Below, in pieces: positions 1 through 5,821 of a DNA stretch of 11,374 bases. The notes below the pieces were generated by a model. It was not told the origin of the DNA and made no database searches. It was given only the letters and a program-made list of their open reading frames with translations. The position numbers were made by a program, and so were the translations under genes. The first letter of the stretch is position 1; each line of letters begins with the position of its first letter. Origin of the DNA: Planctomycetaceae bacterium (lineage in GTDB: Bacteria; Planctomycetota; Planctomycetia; Pirellulales; Pirellulaceae); assembly GCA_024642765.1 (NCBI GenBank), contig JAHEAM010000077.1, forward strand, positions 1 through 11,374, written 5' to 3'.

Positions 1-1250
1 GCATTGGCGTCCGTGCGAGTCACGTAACAATCTGTAACAACCGGCCCGAATACGATCAACTCTCCGACCTGCCCTGATTTCAAAATTTTGACTTGGTCCA
101 TTTCATTCAGTGGCGTATCTGAAATCTCGATAACCTTCCAATTCATTTGAGGCCACCGCTTGCCAACGCAGATGCCACGCCCCAATTTCGTTTCGTTCCA
201 AGTTCCATCGATGACTTGGCGGGATTCGGTGCAAGCCACAGGAAGGGATTCGGTTGCGCCGTAAGGCGTGTGCACTTCGCCGTCTTCAGCGATGCAATTC
301 CTGACGCGTTTCAAAACATGTTCGGGAACGGGAGCCCCCGCCGTGAGAACACGACGCAGACCGGGCATCCGGATTCCCTTCTGCTCACAATAGCGCGCAA
401 CAGTATTCCAAAGCGCAGGCGAGCCAAAAGATTGATTTGCCGAAAACTGCCTTACGGCATCAAGGAAATCCTCCGGCACGATTTGCGCAGGTCGTGTCGC
501 ATCCATTCGCGGAAATATCGTGCTGGTTGCCATCCCGGCATTGAACAGCGCAAACAGAGGAAAGCCAGAAACGTCTGCGCCGCCTGGTTTAATCGCAAAA
601 TAATCTCGAATCTGTGCCGTCTGTTCAATGAAATGTCGGTGTCGATACAAGACGCCTTTGGGTGGTCCGGTACTGCCCGTCGTAAAAATGATCGCAGCGG
701 GCGACTCGGCACTGAATGTTGCTGCGGCTTTGAGTGTTGCGGCAAATGATGGGATTCCGTTCAGTTGCGATTTGAAATAATTTTGAGTGGCCTGGCCTAG
801 CGGCACCCAACGCTTGCCGACCGTAAAATTCTTCTTGCAATTGGGAAGTTTTCTTCGCATTGCCCATCGAATCGCTTGAGCGAGCGCGATACCTGCGAGA
901 CCATCTGGATTGGCTTCTGCCAAGCAACGCGCCATGTTCTTCTTACCCATGCCGGGATCGATCAGGATTACGGTTGCTTCGGCCTTGAACAGTCCGAATA
1001 CCCAGCTTACAAAATCGATCCCTGGTGGAACCATCAAGCTAATCTTATCGCCCGGCACGACCCCGCTTTGCCGCACGCCGGCCGCTATCTGTAGACTTCT
1101 TTGCTGCAATTCTTGAAAAGTAATCGTTCGATAGCTGAGATGACTTGATTGGCGATTACTCTTGGGTTCAGCGACAGCGATTTGGTTCGGGTAGTGAGTT
1201 GCGGCCCATGCCAAACTATCGGCAATATTTTTAAGTGATCGCAATTCCAT
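1..1250 (-). CDS. oleC: OleC-type AMP-forming acyl ligase / beta-lactone synthetase (3' end beyond window)
   Basis: I translated this strand codon by codon from ATG at 1250 to the left edge: 416 residues without a stop, so the C-terminus (roughly 130 residues by comparison with OleC, about 550) lies outside. It belongs to the ANL superfamily of adenylating enzymes. The phosphate-binding loop TTGSTGPPKG is at residues 190-199, followed by VLYRHRHF, and the ATP-binding YGATES is at 330-335. Features I associate with OleC rather than ordinary acyl-CoA ligases are IDPGMGKKNMARCLAEA (about residues 95-111), the FPLFALFNAG stretch near 231 and GPVVTDCYVT near the visible end. OleC proteins activate a 2-alkyl-3-hydroxy acid with ATP and close it to a beta-lactone during long-chain olefin synthesis. 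GTG at 1259 is an alternative start; a stop lies in frame at 1278-1280. No clear Shine-Dalgarno is seen. No oleA, oleB or oleD is in the window, so the pathway is inferred; a fatty-acyl-AMP ligase is the alternative. Confidence 0.8.
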   Translation of the reverse strand, partial: MELRSLKNIADSLAWAATHYPNQIAVAEPKSNRQSSHLSYRTITFQELQQRSLQIAAGVRQSGVVPGDKISLMVPPGIDFVSWVFGLFKAEATVILIDPGMGKKNMARCLAEANPDGLAGIALAQAIRWAMRRKLPNCKKNFTVGKRWVPLGQATQNYFKSQLNGIPSFAATLKAAATFSAESPAAIIFTTGSTGPPKGVLYRHRHFIEQTAQIRDYFAIKPGGADVSGFPLFALFNAGMATSTIFPRMDATRPAQIVPEDFLDAVRQFSANQSFGSPALWNTVARYCEQKGIRMPGLRRVLTAGAPVPEHVLKRVRNCIAEDGEVHTPYGATESLPVACTESRQVIDGTWNETKLGRGICVGKRWPQMNWKVIEISDTPLNEMDQVKILKSGQVGELIVFGPVVTDCYVTRTDAN

Positions 1251-1502
1251 TTTTGACACTTGAACCCCACTGCCTACTCACGTGCGAATGTTCGCAACGA
1301 AATCGCTCAACAAAATACCCGTTAATCCCAAATTTATTCTATTAGAATTCTAGCCGCATTCTTTGTTCGCGGGTAGGAATTGTCTGGTCAATGCCTTAAA
1401 TTAGTGTGCTTGTAAGGGTACCCAAAATACGTTGCCCCAGCTGCCGATATGCAGTCACTGATGGCATTCCAAATAGTTGCATCGAAAAATGAAAGTCGTA
1501 AT
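1251..1502. other. Divergent intergenic region
   Basis: This 252-bp gap separates the leftward OleC-type gene from the rightward TPR gene and must hold promoters for both unless they are read through from elsewhere. I see no convincing -35/-10 pair. A perfect 10-bp palindrome, TAGAATTCTA, lies at 1343-1352, and its half-site TTCTA occurs again at 1337-1341, giving closely spaced inverted half-sites that could bind a regulator. GGGTACCC at 1416-1423 is another short palindrome. An upstream in-frame ATG for the TPR gene at 1449 lies in this stretch but is not the preferred start. Confidence 0.4.
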
Positions 1503-3611
1503 ATGGAGATTGATCTCTATAACCCATGCCCAGTTCACGCCGACAAGAAAATCAAATTCTGCTGTGGCAAAGAAATCACTTCCGAACTCAATCAAATTGT
1601 GACCAAGTATCAATCGCGTCAACCGGCGGCGGCGTTGGATACGTTGAATCAACTGATAGATCGGGTTGGTCCAAAAGATTGTCTGCTTTCTCTGAAGGTT
1701 CAGATTTTGTCGACCATTGGCGACTTGGAGCAGGCGACTGACGCCAACGAACAGTTTCTTGCGAACAACGTGAACCACCCGTTGGGGCTTGAACACCGGG
1801 CCTTGTTGCTTGCGGGGCAAGGCCAAGTGGCCGCTGCCTACGAAGCTCTGCAAGATGCTATGGATAATTTGCCAGGCTCGCAAATTCCTGTGAATTTTTC
1901 CAGTGCCTTTCGCGCGGTTTCTGTTGTTTGTTTGCAGGCGGGTGATTTGTGGGCCGGTCGTGCGCATGCAATGTTCGCCAATACCTTGCAACCGGACGAT
2001 GAACAAACTCATCGTGTTCTGGACATGATCAACAACATGTCGCGATCGATTCTGTTGCGACGCAGTCTGGAATTGCCGCCAGCGCCAGAAGGCGACTTCG
2101 AATGGAAGAAGAAATACGAGAATGCCATCAAGGCCGTTCGGCGCGGCCAGTTCCGCAAGGCAAACCAGTTAATGCAAAAAGCTTTTGATATCGAACCAAA
2201 CTTACCACTACTGGTTACTGGAATGGCTCTAGTCGCCAGCCATCAGCCGTATCTTGAGGCCACTGCCAAGCAGTGGCGATTACTATCCGAAAGCGAACAA
2301 ATTTCACTGGTTGATCGAGTTGAGGCCGCAGCAATCTATCAGGCCTATTTGATCAACGAACGAGACGAAATTGCGGTGAAAAACGTTGTGTTTGAATTTG
2401 ATGATTCGGCTGAAGAAATCATGGAGTCCGCACTTTCAAATGCGCGATTGGTTTCGGTACCGGTGCCCGAGGAGGACGAAGAAGCGGACGGCCCGCCACC
2501 GAAGGCAGCCTTTTTGTTTCTCGACCGAGACGCACTTGATAACGCATCGAATGCGACTGCAGGTCAAATTCCGATTGTCAAAATGCAACTTCACTTGTTT
2601 GGCAAACAGACCGATCGACTCGGACGATTGGAATGCGTCCTGTCGGACAACCTTTCATTTGAAGCAGTTCTAAAAGAGCTTGAGGCGGCATTCAAAGGTC
2701 AATTGAGGAGAGTGAGCGAAGAGGTCATTGGCAATGTTTCGAAGTTTAATGAAGCATTGGAGGTCAACTGGCACCTTCCGCCAACGATTGATCGCATCAC
2801 CTACGAGCGACTGGAGAAGGAAGAACAGCTGCGCAAGGCAACCGAGGTTCTGCCCGATTTGATGGTTGGCGGAAAAACGCTGCGGGAGTTAGCAAGCGAT
2901 CCGCGAGGTACGATTGATGCCCAAGCCGCCGTTGCCCGCATGGCCCTGAACCTTGATGGCCGCGAATGGGCGAGCGAGTGGAGCGACGCGGCTCACAACG
3001 CATTGGGGCTGCAGCCAATTCCCAAAACGAATTTGACTTCCATTGTCGATGCGCACTCTCCATTCTCGATGTACTATGCAATTTTTGACGCATTGCCGGA
3101 TGAAGACCTGTCGATAGCGTTCTTGGTCGCCATGCAAATTGGTGCGGCTTCTGTGATTCGGACGGTCGGTAAGTTGTTGATTGAACGCAATCACTTTGAC
3201 GGGCGCGTGAAGGCTGAAATGGTGCACCTTGCACTTGCTCAAGTCGTTTCGGACGACGAGACCTGTTTTCAGCACATGAACGCAGCGAAAGAAATAGTGA
3301 GGCAGACCAAGTCAGGTTTGGGCAATATTCTCGTTTTGGAGATCGAACAACGTTTGCTGCGAGGAAAACCGCAAGGTATTCGCGCGATCTTCCAAGAGCT
3401 TCAACGCAATCATCTGAACGATCCGGGCGTTGCCGACAGCTTGGCAATGACATTGAGTAAATACGGATTGATCACTCCGGATGGCCAAATTATGTTGCCT
3501 CGCGAATCGGGCAATGCCACCTCAACTGCTAATAAATTGTGGACGCCTGATGAGGCTCCGGGCGCCGGAGGTTCGCAATCGGAATCGAAGCTGTGGATTC
3601 CTGGCCAATAG
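1503..3611 (+). CDS. Tetratricopeptide-repeat protein with N-terminal SEC-C-like cysteine motif
   Basis: A 702-residue, probably cytoplasmic protein of unknown function. I prefer ATG 1503 over the in-frame ATG 1449 because the recognisable domain begins at once (MEIDLYNPCP) and a GAAAG stretch at 1491-1495 is suitably spaced. Residues 4-21 resemble the SEC-C zinc motif found at the SecA C-terminus: C9, then KKIKFCC ending at C20-C21. The usual second cysteine of CxC is replaced by V11-H12, so H12 may be the ligand. Residues about 30-135 form helical TPR-like repeats (alternating A/L/G patterns such as AAALDTLNQLIDRVG). More helical repeats appear near 210-280. An acidic, proline-rich hinge (EEDEEADGPPP) lies in the middle. 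The C-terminus carries two copies of a KLW(T/I)P motif at 678-684 and 696-702. There is no signal peptide or membrane segment. The PSP1-family gene follows after 54 bp. TPRs suggest a scaffold role; no catalytic residues are recognised. Confidence 0.75.
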   Translation: MEIDLYNPCPVHADKKIKFCCGKEITSELNQIVTKYQSRQPAAALDTLNQLIDRVGPKDCLLSLKVQILSTIGDLEQATDANEQFLANNVNHPLGLEHRALLLAGQGQVAAAYEALQDAMDNLPGSQIPVNFSSAFRAVSVVCLQAGDLWAGRAHAMFANTLQPDDEQTHRVLDMINNMSRSILLRRSLELPPAPEGDFEWKKKYENAIKAVRRGQFRKANQLMQKAFDIEPNLPLLVTGMALVASHQPYLEATAKQWRLLSESEQISLVDRVEAAAIYQAYLINERDEIAVKNVVFEFDDSAEEIMESALSNARLVSVPVPEEDEEADGPPPKAAFLFLDRDALDNASNATAGQIPIVKMQLHLFGKQTDRLGRLECVLSDNLSFEAVLKELEAAFKGQLRRVSEEVIGNVSKFNEALEVNWHLPPTIDRITYERLEKEEQLRKATEVLPDLMVGGKTLRELASDPRGTIDAQAAVARMALNLDGREWASEWSDAAHNALGLQPIPKTNLTSIVDAHSPFSMYYAIFDALPDEDLSIAFLVAMQIGAASVIRTVGKLLIERNHFDGRVKAEMVHLALAQVVSDDETCFQHMNAAKEIVRQTKSGLGNILVLEIEQRLLRGKPQGIRAIFQELQRNHLNDPGVADSLAMTLSKYGLITPDGQIMLPRESGNATSTANKLWTPDEAPGAGGSQSESKLWIPGQ

Positions 3612-3665
3612 TTATCTACTGCGTTGTATTTTGGCTTTTCTAGTTTTTTTGATTTTGGAACGCTT

Positions 3666-4523
3666 GTGGGTCGATATGTCGTTCGCTATGGTTCGATGCG
3701 AAACCTTTCGGTTATGACCTCACGAAACCAATCTGAGTTTCGGCGAGGCGACGAAGTTGTCGTGCGCACGAACCGCGGTGTTGAGACGGGGCAAGTCCTC
3801 TGTGAGGCAACCGACGAACTGATTCAACAAATGGAACGTTCGCCCGCCGGTTCGGTTTTACGCACAATGAGCGACGACGATTCTGCTCAACTTTCACATT
3901 TGTTTCAGCTCAAGAACAGCAGGTGGGAGTTTTGCGAACAAGCCATTCGTCGTATGCAGTTGCAAATGAAAATCGTCGATCTCGAGCAGATCCTTGGAGG
4001 TGAAAGGATTGTAATTTACTACGTTGCCGAAGAACGCGTCGATTTCCGGGATCTCGTGAAAGAACTCGGCGGAGAATTTCAAACGCGAATCGAGATGACT
4101 CAAATCGGAGTTCGTGACGAAGCCAAACTGCTTGCCGACTATGGCGATTGCGGGAAACCTGTCTGTTGCAATACGCATCTTTCGTCGATGCCTCCCGTTT
4201 CCATGAGAATGGCAAAGCTTCAAAAAGCAACGCTTGATCCAACGAAAATTTCCGGACGTTGCGGGAGATTAAAATGTTGTTTGCGATACGAGTTTGACCA
4301 TTATGAAGAAACGCAAAAGCAACTACCTAGTATTGGTTCGCACATTGTGACAAAGGACGGGCGTGGACGGGTTGTCGGACAAGAAATATTGGCGCAGCAA
4401 CTCGTTGTTGAAATGGAAGACCGTCGGCGTACGATCATCGATGTGGCAGAAGTTCTATCAGTGATCAAACGTGAGGCAAATGGAGAACGAAAACATCGCT
4501 CTGAACCCGACAACGAAGATTAG
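3666..4523 (+). CDS. PSP1 C-terminal-domain protein (RicT/YaaT family)
   Basis: A 285-residue cytoplasmic protein if translation starts at GTG 3666, preceded by GGAA at 3657-3660. This start gives VGRYVVRYGSMRNL, which matches how I expect family members to begin. ATG 3624 would add 14 hydrophobic residues, and the ATG at 3714 would cut off the first strand. An N-terminal barrel-like segment (RRGDEVVVRTNRGVETGQVL, about 26-45) is followed by a helical linker and the PSP1 domain. The domain has the cysteine signature of the family: DCGKPVCC (C162, C167, C168) and SGRCGRLKCCLRYE (C199, C204, C205). In Bacillus, RicT/YaaT works with RicA and RicF in an iron-sulfur-containing complex that affects RNase Y processing and phosphorelay signalling. 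No RicA or RicF homologue is visible here, so that role should not be transferred directly. The C-terminal 20 residues are charged and probably disordered. It is likely in an operon with the TPR gene upstream. Confidence 0.85.
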   Translation: MGRYVVRYGSMRNLSVMTSRNQSEFRRGDEVVVRTNRGVETGQVLCEATDELIQQMERSPAGSVLRTMSDDDSAQLSHLFQLKNSRWEFCEQAIRRMQLQMKIVDLEQILGGERIVIYYVAEERVDFRDLVKELGGEFQTRIEMTQIGVRDEAKLLADYGDCGKPVCCNTHLSSMPPVSMRMAKLQKATLDPTKISGRCGRLKCCLRYEFDHYEETQKQLPSIGSHIVTKDGRGRVVGQEILAQQLVVEMEDRRRTIIDVAEVLSVIKREANGERKHRSEPDNED

Positions 4524-4939
4524 CCTTGTCAAGCTTATTTGGTAAGAAAAAAGTTGGTCAAACAATAAAAAACGGTGCCAGCAAAACAATTTCTTATTCG
4601 GTCAGCATATTTTTTTTGCCGATAAAATTGACAAGTTGCCTCGTTTAGGGAATCATTGAAGGTGATCAGTCGTTGGCCAGAAAGAATTTTGAAATCAGCA
4701 CCACTGCGGGTGTTTGCAGGCGAGAAATTTTAATCCACAAAAGGGACAAAGACGGAATTTTCGGTGATTAAGACGGCTTTGTTTCGTTTGACTTGGCCCT
4801 GAATGGTCTCGTTAGGAGTAGCGGTTCGGCGTTTCCAAAGAGTTGACTAGCCATGATCTTTTTGTTTTGGTAAGTGTCTACTGTAATTGCATTTATTTTC
4901 TGCCTCATTCACGTTAACTTTGAACGAACAGACATACCG
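4524..4939. other. Intergenic gap without a convincing gene
   Basis: This 416-bp AT-rich gap lies between the PSP1 gene and the Minf_1886-family gene. Only very short ORFs were found on either strand, such as a 6-codon one at 4853 and a 28-codon one on the minus strand starting at 4854, neither resembling a known protein. A possible promoter is TTGACA at 4628-4633 with AATCAT 17 bp later (4651-4656), but that leaves a long leader of about 280 nt. A second -10-like hexamer, TGTAAT, sits at 4882-4887 without a good -35. CTTGTCAA (4526 region) and TTGACAAG (about 4628) are an 8-bp inverted match about 100 bp apart. No strong hairpin followed by a U-tract is evident, so I call no terminator. Confidence 0.4.
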
Positions 4940-5479
4940 ATGGAAAGCGACCTTCAACTCCTGCTTCAGATTATTGAAAAAGAAAAGAAGTATTCACTCG
5001 ACGCCTACCTGTTCGTACGCGAAGGACTCGCTTACGCTGCCGACCACTTAGAATTGGATTGCTGCGCCAAATCCGTTTGCGAAGGCCATGTGGATTACAA
5101 AATCGCTGAATCCATATGTAGCGAAACTGAAGGCGGTGAATCCCAGTTCGGAGTTGGTGACAGTCAAAATTCTGAACGGGAAACTCTCCGTCGTGATTCA
5201 ATTCGCAAGCATGTCAGCGGTCAACAATTGTGCGATGGTATTCGTCAGTACGCGTTGGCTCAGTTTGGCTATATGTCGAAAACAGTTTTAAACAGTTGGG
5301 GTATTTTCACGACCTCCGATATTGGCGCAATTGTTTACAAAATGATCAATGCGGGCATTATGAAGAAGTCGTCCAAGGATCGACGTTCGCATTTTGATAA
5401 CGTCTTTGAGTTCGACGAAGCATTCGAAGCAAGTTTTGATTTTGCTCCAAGTTGCTGCCAAGCCCGCAATGCGACTTGA
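4940..5479 (+). CDS. Minf_1886 family protein with internal insertion
   Basis: A 179-residue protein of unknown function. I choose ATG 4940 (MESDLQLLLQ) over the in-frame ATG 4874, because the latter adds 22 residues with no family resemblance and the typical N-terminal helix starts here (DLQLLLQIIEKEKKYSLDAY). The core matches the uncharacterised Minf_1886 family: SLDAYLFVREGLAYA at 19-33, then HVSGQQLCDGIRQYALAQFG at 91-110, TVLNSWGIFTTSDIGAIVYK at 115-134 and FDNVFEFDEAFEASF at 152-166. Between residues 38 and 90 there is an extended, polar, cysteine-containing segment (C41, C42, C47, C60) longer than the short linker I expect in this family, whose members are usually about 140 residues. 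The tail adds C172-C173. There is no signal peptide or membrane helix. It is flanked by gaps of 416 and 342 bp, so it is probably transcribed alone. Assignment rests on motif memory. Confidence 0.75.
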   Translation: MESDLQLLLQIIEKEKKYSLDAYLFVREGLAYAADHLELDCCAKSVCEGHVDYKIAESICSETEGGESQFGVGDSQNSERETLRRDSIRKHVSGQQLCDGIRQYALAQFGYMSKTVLNSWGIFTTSDIGAIVYKMINAGIMKKSSKDRRSHFDNVFEFDEAFEASFDFAPSCCQARNAT

Positions 5480-5523
5480 AGTTAGGTCGCTGAAACGAAG
5501 GCGATGTCCGTTCCCTCACGACC

Positions 5524-5551
5524 TGTGCAGCAACAGTTTGTGCAGTAACAG
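5524..5551. repeat. Two tandem copies of TGTGCAGYAACAG
   Basis: The 13-mers at 5524-5536 and 5539-5551 differ only at one C/T position and repeat with a 15-bp period. They lie 24 bp before the candidate small ORF. The arrangement could be a tandem binding site or a small slippage duplication; nothing else in the window shares it. Confidence 0.5.
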
Positions 5552-5574
5552 AAATTCAATAGGCGTTTGAATTC

Positions 5575-5661
5575 ATGCACAGAATCATGTTTTTCTTTTT
5601 TGGGGCTTGCTTCCTAGGTTGGTTTGGTTTTCTAGCCTACGTCGCAATTGTCCGCCCCTGA
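5575..5661 (+). CDS. Candidate 28-residue single-span membrane peptide
   Basis: ATG at 5575 opens a 28-codon frame ending in TGA at 5659-5661. The peptide starts MHRIM, continues with an uninterrupted hydrophobic run of about 22 residues rich in F, G, W, L and V (FFFFGACFLGWFGFLAYVA), and ends IVRP. This is the composition of one transmembrane helix with an arginine at each end. AGGCG at 5561-5565 is a possible ribosome-binding site. I recognise no family. It could be a real small membrane protein, a leader peptide for the thiolase gene 160 bp downstream (its last codons form one arm of an inverted repeat), or chance in T-rich DNA. Confidence 0.35.
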   Translation: MHRIMFFFFGACFLGWFGFLAYVAIVRP

Positions 5662-5778
5662 GGACTTTCCTGCAAATTTTTTTTGGCCGCCTGTTTGACG
5701 CCCTACATGGAACGCCCCTCTTAGGCTAAAACTTTGTAAGACGCATCCGCGATTTTTTGGAACATGAGTCAGGGGCGG
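5652..5778 (+). promoter_or_regulatory. Long-range inverted repeat in thiolase leader
   Basis: CCGCCCCTGA at 5652-5661 is exactly complementary to TCAGGGGCGG at 5769-5778, able to close a loop of about 107 nt in the transcript. CGCCCCT occurs again at 5713-5719 and could pair with the same downstream arm over 7 bp, so two mutually exclusive structures are possible. The upstream arm contains the last codons and stop of the 28-residue ORF. The 3' arm lies 43 nt before the thiolase ATG. Regulation is inference from pairing only. Confidence 0.3.
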
Positions 5779-5817
5779 TTGTGTGCTTTATTTGTTCAAG
5801 CTGGTTTGAGGACTTTC
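5659..5817 (+). repeat. 11-bp direct repeat TGAGGACTTTC (5659-5669 and 5807-5817)
   Basis: The two perfect copies are 148 bp apart. The second contains GAGG at 5808-5811, ten bases before the thiolase ATG, and so probably serves as its ribosome-binding site. The first begins with the stop codon of the small ORF and is not followed by a usable start codon. Confidence 0.5.
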
Positions 5818-5821
5818 AACA

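Larger units (their letters stand above)
5480..5821. other. Intergenic leader region upstream of thiolase
   Basis: This 342-bp region precedes the thiolase gene. It contains two near-identical 13-mers (TGTGCAGYAACAG) at 5524-5551, a candidate 28-residue membrane peptide at 5575-5661, a 10-bp perfect inverted repeat (5652-5661 with 5769-5778), and an 11-bp direct repeat TGAGGACTTTC (5659-5669 and 5807-5817), whose second copy supplies the thiolase Shine-Dalgarno. An A/T run at 5674-5684 follows the small ORF. I see no confident promoter. Confidence 0.45.

Noticed and set aside
147..749. 200-codon plus-strand open frame
   Set aside because: It is antisense to the OleC-type gene, whose minus-strand frame is open for 416 codons with clear ANL motifs. 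The plus frame shows no recognisable domain.
1416..1423. GGGTACCC palindrome
   Set aside because: It is an isolated 8-bp palindrome with no related half-sites nearby, so it is likely chance.
2797..3453. 218-codon minus-strand open frame
   Set aside because: It lies entirely inside the TPR gene on the opposite strand, has an arginine/serine/proline-rich composition typical of a shadow frame, and shows no domain.
4602..4626. Possible terminator hairpin around the T-run at about 4610
   Set aside because: Only four or five pairs (TCGG with CCGA) flank the T-run, and the T-run lies in the loop instead of after the stem.
4768..4854. 28-codon minus-strand ORF in the 4524-4939 gap
   Set aside because: There is no ribosome-binding site, no hydrophobic or domain pattern and no supporting context.
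4853..4873. Tiny ORF MIFLFW before the Minf_1886-family gene
   Set aside because: It is only six codons, with no ribosome-binding site and no link to pairing structures, so it is indistinguishable from chance.
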